Below, piece by piece: positions 1 through 8,473 of a stretch of 64,000 bases of DNA. Positions within the stretch are counted from its first letter, which is position 1; each line of letters opens with the position of its first letter. Source of the DNA: Protopterus annectens (Eukaryota; Chordata; Ceratodontiformes; Protopteridae); assembly GCF_019279795.1 (NCBI RefSeq), contig NC_056748.1:606102636-606166635 (forward strand). The letters run 5' to 3'. The notes beneath the pieces were generated by a model, which saw nothing but the letters and a program-made list of their open reading frames with translations, made no database searches and was not told where the DNA came from. A program made the position numbers and the translations under genes.

Positions 1-305
1 ATAAGACAAAATACACCAAAAGAGCAGTGAAAGTCACAGAGAGCTAAACATTCTGGAAGGGGGACTGTGAAATCCAATAATTTTTAATGCTTTTATATAA
101 TATTGCAATGCTACAACATAAGCCTTTCCCAAAAGACCAGTAAACATTATTATCCCAAACAAACTGATACTTGTCTCTGTTCTATTTCAGTTAATAACCT
201 GACATCGAGCAAACAAATTATATCTGTAGGGAGAAGTTTACATTTTTTAAGATTGCAAGATGCCTGTATTTGTTTATAAGGCTGTTAACACTGAAATAAC
301 ATAAT
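1..305. other. no gene seen
   Basis: AT-rich sequence with no convincing reading frame, RNA gene or repeat that I recognise. It ends at the left terminal repeat of a small TIR element. Confidence 0.5.
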
Positions 306-604
306 CATACCTCTCAACCTCTGAGAGCAAAAAATCTGGATAAAGCCTAAAATGATGGTGTGACAAATAGGAACAGATTTTAAATATTGCTCTTACAAAG
401 ATAGAAAGTTGATAGAATAATAGGTTTTGCATTAGCATGAATTTTCTGAAGGATGTGGAGTATTAAATTCAAATGTTTGTCATTATTTAATTACTTCAAT
501 CCTCAGCTATTTGCCAGAAAAGTACAGATTTTAGGAGGAACACACCAAAAATATGAGGCAAAAATCTGGACATTTTGCAAGAATCGGTACAGTTGAGAGG
601 TATG
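306..604 (+). mobile_element. hAT-like MITE with 13-base TIRs, copy 1
   Basis: A 299-base non-coding element. It starts with CATACCTCTCAAC and ends with the exact reverse complement, GTTGAGAGGTATG. The flanks, AACATAAT and CAACATAT, could be a worn or shifted 8-base target duplication. The interior matches the elements at 54666-54945 (same orientation) and 62403-62727 (opposite orientation). All share a segment reading about ACCAAAAATATGAGG next to the right end. No transposase is encoded. Perfect TIRs plus 7-8 base duplications at other copies point to the hAT superfamily; this assignment is inference. Confidence 0.75.
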
Positions 605-614
605 CAACATATGC

Positions 615-1850
615 GTATATTATCCCTTTCCTTTTTTTGTGTGTTTCGTCCTCTGTTTGAACTTGAATTTTCTGACCTGCTCCCCAGTAGTATTAACACT
701 ATCACTGACAGGTTCTGCAGTGCGTTCGCTATTATCTGTACAACTTTTCCCATTTTCATAATCAGTACCCACAACACTACAGCTAGGCTCTTCATCAGTA
801 GCAATTTCACAGCTAACAGCAGCATGTATAACTTCATTCTCAGATGTAGGAATTTTACGTGGTATAGATGCAGTAGTGTGCAGGTTTGGTTTATCAGGCT
901 CTTGAACCTGAGGGCAATCAAACTAAAACTGGCCTGCTCGCTTACATTTTACTACAATTTTGAATTAAATGTTGTAGGTTACTCTGCATAATCAACATAA
1001 AGTTGTATCCCGTACATGTGAGCAGCACAAGGAAAGTGAAAAAAGTTTTCTTGTGACATTTTTAATGTGACACATAACTCCCATGCACCAGGACAAATGT
1101 TTCTATCATCGTGTATTTTCCTAACTTTGAAAACAGACTGGCAACGTGAAGAAAAGTGTGTCTTAACTTGTTAGGTTGAATATCAGCTGTATGAAAGTGC
1201 AGCACAAGGCAATGTTTTGTTGAATGTTCATAGCAAAAAATGTATAATTAGCCCATGGAAGACACAGTTCTTTAAGTCACATTTCAGAAGACAAGTCTCA
1301 GCAAGTGCAAAAGTTTCAGAAATTACATCACAGAAAGGGTCTTTCCCTACATGGATCAAAGCTCGTGTGTCTTTACCAGAGAAGCCTAAAGAACATATAA
1401 CAGTGTCCCAAACAACATACCAATCAAATTGCTGACCTGGAATTGATGAGATTCATACAACAAGTAACCTAATAGCCTGATAAGGAAAGGCTGTAGTAGC
1501 TGAAGCTGTTGTCTGATCTAGATTTTCACAGGTCATAGTGTTTTTCTTTGGCAAACCACAAACAGCACATTTTCCATGCATCTCAGAAAAAACAGCGTGA
1601 GCATGCTCCATACTTTTTAACCTCTGACCCTGATTGAATAATATCATTTTCAGATTCCAAATTACAGCAGTCCATTATATTTTCCAAAGAAGCAGCAGCA
1701 TCTATGCTAGTTTCATTTTTATCCGTAATTGTCAATAATTTTTCATCTGGTAAGCCACCATCTTTCAAAACATTTATTATAACACCATCTCCTCTCTCTC
1801 TCTCTCTCTCTCTCTCAACAACACTCAGTTCCAACTCCATCTCTTCCCAG
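615..1850 (-). pseudogene. unrecognised decayed coding-like region
   Basis: Several minus-strand segments read like protein but lie in different frames. One at about 615-930 is acidic and serine-rich and ends in a basic KFKFKQRTKHTKK stretch. One at 979-1155 has four cysteines and reads RCQSVFKVRKIHDDRNICPG. One at 1453-1647 includes KCAVCGLPKKNTMTC. One at 1583-1840 contains LENIMDCCNLESEND. I cannot name the family. The frame changes and stops suggest a pseudogene or an old transposase-type coding region. Separate exons are also possible, but I saw no convincing splice sites. A CT microsatellite overlaps the upstream end. Confidence 0.3.
1791..1816. repeat. (CT)n microsatellite
   Basis: Uninterrupted CT dinucleotide run of about 26 bases. 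Confidence 0.9.
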
Positions 1851-1948
1851 TGTGCACTGCAACTACCTTTCAGCCTTGAAGCAGTACAAGAAAAGAGCAG
1901 GGGAAGTTACGAGATGCCCTGGCCAAATTTCTCCTAGTAATATGTATA

Positions 1949-2036
1949 CCACCTTGGGTCTACTCTGAAAGTAGGCCACTAGCCTAGTGTAACTAACCCA
2001 GTCAACAAAGAATGAATAAATAAATAAATAAGTAAA
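1949..2036 (+). mobile_element. L2-like LINE 3' tail
   Basis: A stretch reading CTTGGGTCTACTCTGAAAG, then ACCCAGTCAACAAAGAATG, then AATAAATAAATAAATAAG. The CCCAGTCAAYAAAGA plus AATAAA-repeat ending recurs at 28375-28432. A related ending lies at 55546-55612 (CTTGGGCCTCCACTGAAAA). The form fits the 3' end of an L2-type LINE, or a SINE that uses such a tail. Only the last 90 or so bases are recognisable. Confidence 0.5.
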
Positions 2037-3017
2037 AGGTTGGAATCTGAAGCCAAGGACAATTACAAATCCTTCCTTAGTTATGTTATGCTGTAAAAAA
2101 CAGTACTTAACAATGTGTAGAATCCGTACTAAATGCCAAATCCTATTTGGACACAGTGGACATTGCCAGTATACTAGCAAATAAGTTTAGTGAAACTTTC
2201 ACTTCTGAGATGATTCTCTAAAGACCTACAATCCCAATATCTCATGACTGTTCAAAGCCCCACAATACCTGTATCTCTCAACCCCCCAGTCATCCTTAAA
2301 GAACATGCACTGAAAGAACTGTCAAAGACTAAGAACACTTCCTCCATGGACTACATAGCATACTAGGCTGTTTGTTAAATGGTATCAAACTCACCATGGT
2401 GGAACTTCTCCATAAATCATTTAATGTGTGCCTAGCTACAGGCTCACTCATGAAGGTATGGCATACAGTACTGGTGATGCCACTCTATAAAGGTGGCCCT
2501 ATTACTGACCATAGAAACTATAGGTCCTTCAGAATATTGAGTCTCATATGTAAGGCCATGGAACACATTATAATAGACTTCTTTAACACAGACTTTAAGA
2601 ATCTCATCAAGGTAGATCTGCAGCACTTTGGCTTTGTAAATTATAGATCTTGTCTAATGAACCTGGTAAACTTCTTTAAAAAGTTAAAACATGCTGTTGA
2701 CAGTGGTCATTGTACACATAGCTTAACTTGATATGGACAAGCCATTTTACACCACCCCCATGCTCATGCTAGTATAGTAAATAAACCAAATGCATTACAA
2801 ATAGACCTTTATGTGGTACAATGGATAGGGAACTGGGTCAGACACAGAACTCACAAGATAAGGGTAGCAGGGATAGCATCAGAAAACATGAAGGGGACCA
2901 ATGGAATCCTGAAGGACTCAAAAAGTGTTTGTTTGGTATTTCCTTCTCTGACTTACAAACTAAAACCAAGACATATGACTAACCAAGTTTGTGGAGGACT
3001 GCAAACTTGGGGTCATT

Positions 3018-3025
3018 GTCAAATC
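3018..3025. repeat. target site duplication, left
   Basis: GTCAAATC directly before the TIR element. It is repeated exactly at 3365-3372. Confidence 0.85.
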
Positions 3026-3364
3026 CATAGCTCTCAACCTTCCATCTCCAAAACGAAGAACACTAGCCCTCATAATGTGGAACAAATGGGCAAAATGTGG
3101 AACACATACTAATGGCTTACTAAGAACTTCAACTAGGAAGGTCATAGGATGGTTAAAATATGTTGGTTTTACTTCTAAAGAAGATATTTTAATGAATTAA
3201 TATGATTCATTTCTATTTATCATGGACTTCACTTAAAGCATTCATAAAACTGAATGTGTGACAGAGTCTTTTAATGTGGAACATTGAGGAACTTTGAGGA
3301 ACTGAACGTTTTAAGACCCCAAATGAGGTACATTCCTCATTATGATGTAAACTTGAGAGGTATG
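3026..3364 (+). mobile_element. hAT-like MITE, second subfamily
   Basis: A 339-base non-coding insertion. Its left end is CATAGCTCTCAACCTT and its right end AACTTGAGAGGTATG, imperfect inverted repeats of the same type as the element at 306. It is flanked by the perfect 8-base duplication GTCAAATC and sits inside an old LINE reverse-transcriptase fragment. The interior does not match the 306/54666/62403 group, so it is a second interior type sharing the same TIRs. The 8-base duplication supports hAT. Confidence 0.8.
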
Positions 3365-3372
3365 GTCAAATC
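3365..3372. repeat. target site duplication, right
   Basis: GTCAAATC, an exact copy of 3018-3025. Confidence 0.85.
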
Positions 3373-3655
3373 CTCTGTGGCACAGAATCCCTCCAGGAAT
3401 TTACACTTATATTGTATTGAAATGGGCTGCAAATTACATGTTAAAAATGTAGCATTGTTGAATTTGGCAGACAAACCATCCATCAGGATATAGCACTGAT
3501 ATTACCCTATTTCAAATGAATATGTAGTTACAAACCTGGGAACCTAGGTTGCTTGCATACTCTTCCTGAATATTGCTGATATCTGTCTGCATTTTATTTT
3601 GAATTGAAGTTTTTCATTTAAGGTTTGGTTACTTCTATTTTGTATTGTATTATTG

Positions 3656-3660
3656 TATTA
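3656..3660. repeat. target site duplication of LINE A, left
   Basis: TATTA before the LINE A 5' end, repeated at 7997-8001. Removing LINE A and one TATTA rejoins a monomer that reads continuously like the later monomers (CTTGTATTACATTTG at about 9190). Confidence 0.75.
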
Positions 3661-4095
3661 TTTGAACTGCATATTTGAACTGTTTCTTACTGAAATTGGT
3701 ACACTTTGTTTGCTGTAGCATAGACTAGATCCAGGCCTGCTGAATCTAGCTTTGTTTGTATGCTTGTTGTTTGTTTGATTGTTATTTCCCTGAAATGCTA
3801 ATTCCACCTAAAACGCGGCTTTTCAGCACTTCTGTGGATCCCTAGTGATATCTGCATTGCTTACTGTACTTATTTCCTTGTTTCACTTGAAAGAAAGTTA
3901 CTGTTTGTCATTTTTGCATTTAAGTTACCTGCAACACATTGCATTTAAGTTACCTGGCACTTGCTCACTAAAGCAATTATATAAGTCAGCACTAAAAAAT
4001 TAAAAGCACTACACCCTCACAAACTCCCCTTGAGTACCTCGTTCCCCATTGGCCTTTTTTTTCAATTATAAAGGAATTCCCAATACTATTCTAGC
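3661..4095 (+). promoter_or_regulatory. LINE A 5' UTR (likely internal promoter)
   Basis: Non-coding sequence before ORF1. It begins with a 438-unit-like start (CTGAAATTGGTACACTTTG and TTTGCTGTAGCATAGACTAG). It has a local direct duplication, TGCATTTAAGTTACCTG, at about 3917 and 3943. A TATAA-like ATTATATAAGTCAG lies at about 3978. LINEs need an internal promoter here; no experiment-grade signal can be read from the sequence alone. Confidence 0.45.
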
Positions 4096-5070
4096 ATGTC
4101 CAAAGGTCAGTTGTCAATCTCCTCTCCGGTCCAGCTGGTGAATCTGGGAATCTTGAGGCAATGTTACAACTGCCTCATGTACACACACAACCCTCTCCTC
4201 CTCCCAACAAATTCCAACACATGTGAGAGATGCAACCATATAGCCATACTGGAGGCTAAGCTCTCTCAACTCAGTACTGGCGAAACCAGTCAGGAGGAGA
4301 AGGAAACCACACTCACTACAATTCCAGTCTCAAATACACCTACCACGACAGCAAACCAAACACATAAACACACAAAAACATACTCGGAGGCTCTAAATAA
4401 AAATCTGCCTAAGCAGCAGAGACGTCCAAAGCAGACACCCAAGCAACCGCTACCCCAAAACAAAACACGTGCAACACATAGCAAACAAAGCCAGTGTGCT
4501 GAACAGTCACAGCCCTTAATGCTAAACAACACACCTGATACACTTGTAATAGGTGACTCTATTGTCAGGCACATTGACGTCCCGCTCACCAGGCTGAACA
4601 AGGAGAAGGTCATGGTGAGCTGCCTGTCGGGCGCTAGGATCCGCCACATAACACAAGCACTCAGGTCACTCCAAGGCAAGTACAAATATGACTCAGTCAT
4701 TGTCCATGCTGGTGTGAATGACCTGAGACGTACCTCCCTGGACTACATGAAAAGAGACATAGAGGAGCTCTCTGAGCATGTAGCCCAGGCCGGTATGACC
4801 CTGACCTTGAGTAGCATCTTACCCTCACCAAGAATGATGCCACAATATGAAGACAAGATGATCAATTTCAACAATTGGCTTAAGTATTGGTGTCATTCAA
4901 AGGGGATCCAATGCCTGTCAGCATGGGATGACATGCTCGACAAGCCACGATGCTTCGCTAGGGATGGCTTGCACCTGTCACACCTGGGCTTTGGGATATT
5001 GGCAAAGGCTCTTGCTTCCTCCATAGTGCCTTTTTTAGGCAAGGCTCAAAAGACAAACCCACCTCCATAG
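4096..5070 (+). CDS. LINE A ORF1 protein, zinc-finger-like plus SGNH/GDSL esterase
   Basis: An open frame of 324 residues. Near the N-terminus, C23-x2-C26 and C43-x2-C46 form a likely zinc-binding knuckle (QCYNCLMY and TCERCN). A short helical stretch (ILEAKLSQL) follows, then a basic, Lys/Gln/Thr/Pro-rich linker (about 70-145). The C-terminal half is an SGNH hydrolase: GDSIV with Ser155, GVND with Asn208, and DGLHLS with Asp290 and His293. CR1-like LINEs are known to carry PHD/zinc-finger and esterase domains in ORF1; the role is thought to be RNA binding and perhaps lipid or ester chemistry during retrotransposition. The start is chosen because MSKGQ recurs at the start of ORF1 in LINE C and G. 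ORF2 follows after 29 bases. Confidence 0.9.
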   Translation: MSKGQLSISSPVQLVNLGILRQCYNCLMYTHNPLLLPTNSNTCERCNHIAILEAKLSQLSTGETSQEEKETTLTTIPVSNTPTTTANQTHKHTKTYSEALNKNLPKQQRRPKQTPKQPLPQNKTRATHSKQSQCAEQSQPLMLNNTPDTLVIGDSIVRHIDVPLTRLNKEKVMVSCLSGARIRHITQALRSLQGKYKYDSVIVHAGVNDLRRTSLDYMKRDIEELSEHVAQAGMTLTLSSILPSPRMMPQYEDKMINFNNWLKYWCHSKGIQCLSAWDDMLDKPRCFARDGLHLSHLGFGILAKALASSIVPFLGKAQKTNPPP

Positions 5071-5099
5071 GTATCACAAGGGATAAGAAACTAAGAGTA
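5071..5099 (+). promoter_or_regulatory. 29-base ORF1-ORF2 spacer
   Basis: Exactly 29 bases separate the ORF1 stop from the ORF2 start. The same length is found in LINE B (12211-12239), C (25402-25430), D (35306-35334, minus), F (38148-38176) and G (42825-42853). It is about 30 in H (63204-63233). The base sequence is only loosely conserved (A-rich), so length or frame offset seems to be what is kept. ORF2 lies in the -1 frame relative to ORF1, which suggests coupled termination and reinitiation. Confidence 0.65.
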
Positions 5100-7883
5100 A
5101 TGCTACTCAACGCCAGAAGTCTAAACCTCAAGATGCACGCACTCGAAACTCTCCTTAGCATGGAAAACATTGATATCTGTGCAGTAACAGAAACCTGGTT
5201 CAAGGTTCCTGAGAGCACCCCAGCACTACCAGGTTATACCTCATACCATGCTGTTCAGCCCCAAAACTTGGACCGAACCACAAAAGGAGGGGGAGTATCA
5301 ATATTCGTCAAAGATACCCACACCTCCAGGTTGGTGGCACAGCACGAAGCATCAGAGACTATCCATGTGCAACTAACAGTGGGTAAAACTGCCTTCCAGT
5401 TTATAGCCTGCTACAGACCACCCTCCCAAACCCAGGAACCCCACTCGGCCTTCCTGAGAACACTAGAAAATATAAAGGTCTCTCCAAACACCATTATATT
5501 GGGCGACTTCAACTATCCAAACATAGACTGGGAGCAGTACTCTAGCTCCAACACCCTAGCCCAAATGTTCCTAGAATTTATAAACTCAAATGCTATGGAA
5601 CAACTTGTTACCACTCCCACAAGAGGGGAAAACATACTGGACCTGATCATCACCAACATATGGACTCTATGCTCCAGACCAGAAGTGTATCCCTCACTGG
5701 TAAGATCAGACCATAAACTAATCTCACTGGATATTCACATCCCGACTCCACCCCCTGCCCTGAAAACCACAGTGAAAAACTTCTCTAAAGCAAATTTCAC
5801 ACTCCTCAAAACCGAGGTGGAATCCTTCAAAGCCCCCGGGTCTGGGGAAAATACGGCCCAGTCTGTAGAATCCTTTATAAACGCATTCTATGAACACCTT
5901 CAGGAATGCATGGATCATGCAATCCCAAATAAAACAAAGACCCAATTCAAAGGCAGACATCCTGTCTGGTGGACCCCAGCCATAAACAAACTATACAATA
6001 GAAGGAGGAAGCTACTACATGATAGAGCAAAATCCCAAAAAGGGAAGGTATTTCTGATCAGTATTAGCAAAAAAGTACGGGCACTCATAAAATCGTCTAA
6101 GGCCAGCTTCGAGAGAAAAATTGCACAGGACACTTAGGATAATCACAAGGCTTTCTTTAGTTATGTTAGGAACCTGGGTGGGAATTCCCAGATATGCTCA
6201 GAATTAGTCCAAAATGACAAAAAAATACACCAAACCCACAGACATTGCCAACATCCTAGCTGACAGGTTCAGCGCAAACTCCCCCCCCCTCCCCACCAAA
6301 AGGGCAAATATCTATCCCAGCAGAGTGCTGTCCCCTGACATCTCAGATGCTCAGGTAAGAGCTGCCCTCTCCAAAGCAAAAAACACAGCATCAATGGGAC
6401 CAGACGGTGTCCCGGGCTGCATCCTACATGAATCCAAGAAGAGCTAAACCCAAACATAAAACTACTTTTCAATCTCAGCCTTACTACAGGATATGTACCC
6501 AAAGAGTGGCGTACAGCAACAGTGGTCCCTCTCCACAAAGGTGGTGCCTCAACGGATCCTGGAAACTATCACCCCATAAGCCTGACTAGCTTGATCTGCA
6601 AAGCTATGGAAAGGATCATCATGGACCTCATAAATAAAGATATTGGGGACCTACAGACACTGGATCCTACCCAGTTCGGCTTTGTTAAGGGAAAATCCTG
6701 CCTCTTAAACCTGGTTGATTTCTTTGAAACAGTCACTAAGGCCATTGACGAGGGGAAGGTGGTCCACACAGCCTACCTGGACCTCGCAAAAGCCTTCAAT
6801 ACAATACCCCACTCGGGCATTATAGATAAGCTCACCAGCTTAAATATAAACCCCTATGTCACTAGATGGGTTGCAAACTGGCTCAAGGACAGAACCCACA
6901 TGATTAGAATTGCTGGATCCATGTCAGACTCCAAACCAGTTACAAGTGGTGTCCCACAAGGCTCAGTCCTGGGACCTCTCTTGTTCGGTATACATTTCTC
7001 GGAGGTACAGGCCAACACAGAAGGACTGTGGCTGGCCAAGTTCGCAGATGACTGCAAACTGGGCACCATAATCGACTCTCCAGCCAACACAAGCATCCTC
7101 CAAAAGGGCCTCATAGAAACAGACAACTGGTGCCAGAGCCATGGCCTCAAGCTAAACGCCAAAAAGTGTATAGTCATCCCCTTTGGCAAAAACAAATTGC
7201 AAACAAATTACCACATAGGTGGTAATCCATTAAGTACAGAAGAAGTAATTAGGGACCAAGTTGAAAGCAATCTCTCATTTGACAACCACGTGGCCAAAGT
7301 GGTTAGAAAAACATTTTATATAGCCCACCTAATCATGAAGGGATTCACATCTAGATCAGGGGAGGTCATCATGCCTCTTTACTCATCCCTCATCAGGCCC
7401 ATAATTGAGTACAATGCCTTTTTTGGGATGTACCTTACCAGACACCTGCAGCAACTGGAAAGACCCCAAAAGTACCTCACCAAGAGGATCAAAGGGCTCA
7501 AACAGATGTCATATGCTGCCCGGTTAAAGAAACTCCAGCTCTACTCAGTGGCATACCGCCTGCTCAGAGGCGATCTGTGCCTGACGTATAAAGCCATGTC
7601 CAACCCAGAATTAATGGACATGCTGCACCTCAGAAAATCCAAATCCCATTGAGCTATGCACTCGAGAGACTTGAACCTCAGCACTGAAATAAATAGGACA
7701 TGCTGGAGGGACAGATTCATAACCCAGAGGCTCCCTTCACTCTGGAATAAAATCCCAGTCCAGGTTAGGCAGAGTCCCTCATTGACTCTCTTCAAGAGGA
7801 ATCTTGATGAGTGCATGGGAGATCATAGGTTTACCCCGGGTATCACTTCTGTGTCACTGTTAGACAGAGGCACAGTATACTAA
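5100..7883 (+). pseudogene. LINE A ORF2: APE endonuclease and reverse transcriptase, lightly broken
   Basis: About 928 codons. The endonuclease occupies roughly residues 1-215, with Asn4 (LLNARSL), Glu31 (VTETWF), YRPP, GDFNYPNIDW (residues 135-144) and RSDHKLI (Asp204, His205). A linker with KAFFSYVRN and DIANILADRFS follows. The RT has LHKGGASTDPGNYHPISL, YLDLAKAFNTIPHSGII (motif A), SGVPQGSVLGPLLF (motif B), KFADDCKLG (motif C, at about 7041) and LKLNAKKCIVIPFG. The C-terminus reads RNLDECMGDHRFTPGI. Breaks: a TAG at 6135, frameshifts near 6225 (after an A run) and 6440, and a TGA at 7650 where LINE D reads Arg. Three codons after IRD near 7256 are missing relative to LINE D. The catalytic residues themselves are intact. 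Confidence 0.9.
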
Positions 7884-7996
7884 CCTCGAAAAAGGGCATA
7901 GCAAAATTAATTTAAAATGGGTGGTGAAAGCCAAACATACTCTGGCTAGGCTTATAAATGCCCTAGGGAAGATAGCCTAGTATGAACCTATGAACC
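7884..7996 (+). other. LINE A 3' UTR with terminal hairpin and TATGAACC repeats
   Basis: The last 60 bases contain GGCTAGGC and later ATAGCCTAG, which can pair (CTAGGC with GCCTAG), with CCCTAGGG in the loop. The element ends in two TATGAACC octamers. The same ending is found in LINE C, in LINE D (three octamers) and, worn, in LINE B. It is also the tail of the SINE at 11274. In CR1-like LINEs the 3' end is what the reverse transcriptase recognises; the hairpin role here is inference. Confidence 0.7.
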
Positions 7997-8001
7997 TATT
8001 A
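7997..8001. repeat. target site duplication of LINE A, right
   Basis: TATTA directly after the last TATGAACC octamer, matching 3656-3660. Confidence 0.75.
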
Positions 8002-8167
8002 CATTTGTTTTGTTTTTAAGTTTTCTGTTCTATTGGAGTTTTAAGAGGTTTTGACTAGGGTCATTTAGAAGAGTTAGCAAATAATTCCTATGCAAACAGT
8101 GAGTAACATCAGCTAATTAGTGGGAGGAGCTGAGAAATAGCATTCCTCATTTAGCTAGAAGTATCTC

Positions 8168-8181
8168 TATTTAGCTGGAGT
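8168..8181. repeat. target site duplication of the DANA-type SINE, left
   Basis: TATTTAGCTGGAGT, repeated exactly at 8460-8473. Confidence 0.9.
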
Positions 8182-8459
8182 AAAGCCATAATGGTGCAGT
8201 GGTAGCGTTGTTGCCTCACAGCAAGAGGTTCTCCCGTTCGATTCTTGGCTGGAGTGCCTTCTGTGTGGAGTTTGCATGTCCTCCCCGCGGTCGAGTGATG
8301 TTCAAAAGACATGCGTGAATGGGCATGCCTTCATTGAAGGTTGGGCATCAGACTGGCACCTCGGCACCTGTAAATAATCTCCTGCCAATCATTAGCGGAC
8401 TGGAGTTCCGCTGTGGCAACCCCTAATCTGGAAAAGCCAAAAGAAAAACAACAAATCTT
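8182..8459 (+). mobile_element. tRNA-derived SINE of DANA/HE1/V-SINE type
   Basis: A 278-base element between perfect 14-base duplications. The tRNA-like head has an A-box-like TGGTGCAGTGGTAGCG and a B-box-like GTTCGATTCTT, with GCCTCACAGCAAGAGG between them. Next comes the central segment TTCTGTGTGGAGTTTGCATG known from fish V-SINE/DANA elements, then AAAGACATGCG, and near the 3' end GTTCCGCTGTGGCAACCCC followed by an A-rich tail. It lies within the first monomer of the LINE B 5' UTR array, so it is younger than that array. The middle is shorter than in the full zebrafish-type consensus as I remember it. Confidence 0.85.
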
Positions 8460-8473
8460 TATTTAGCTGGAGT
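8460..8473. repeat. target site duplication of the DANA-type SINE, right
   Basis: TATTTAGCTGGAGT, identical to 8168-8181. Confidence 0.9.

Larger units (their letters stand above)
2040..3500 (+). mobile_element. old CR1-like LINE fragment (linker and reverse transcriptase)
   Basis: Badly decayed ORF2 remnant, recognised by comparison with LINE A, C and F in the window. At 2055-2200 lies the linker (about DNYKSFLSYVM, then IASILANKFSETF). At 2372-2731 lies the start of the RT fingers (VLVMPLYKGGPITDHRNYR, then LICKAMEHIIIDF, then QHFGFVNYRSCLMNLVNFF). At about 2800-3025 lies palm sequence ending in FVEDCKLG, the counterpart of FADDCKLG. A TIR element (3026-3364) splits it, and recognisable sequence resumes to about 3490. 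Many stops and frame changes mark it as older than LINE A. Confidence 0.8.
3661..7996 (+). mobile_element. LINE A, nearly complete CR1-like LINE
   Basis: The best-preserved plus-strand copy. It has a 435-base 5' UTR, an open ORF1 (4096-5070), a 29-base spacer, ORF2 (5100-7883; two stops and two frameshifts) and a 3' UTR ending in TATGAACC repeats. It is flanked by TATTA on both sides. The first 100 bases match the start of the 438-base 5' UTR units of LINE B at 10117 and 10555, so it either starts at that module or is slightly 5' truncated. An APE-type endonuclease, an esterase ORF1 and short 3' octamer repeats are all known traits of the CR1/L3 group. LINE D is the closest relative in the window. 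Confidence 0.9.

Noticed and set aside
1791-1816. Arg-Glu repeat at the start of a minus-strand frame
   Set aside because: Encoded by the CT microsatellite, so not evidence of a real protein repeat.
4290-4700. A 136-residue minus-strand frame opposite LINE A ORF1
   Set aside because: Antisense shadow of the Lys/Thr/Gln-rich linker and esterase of ORF1.
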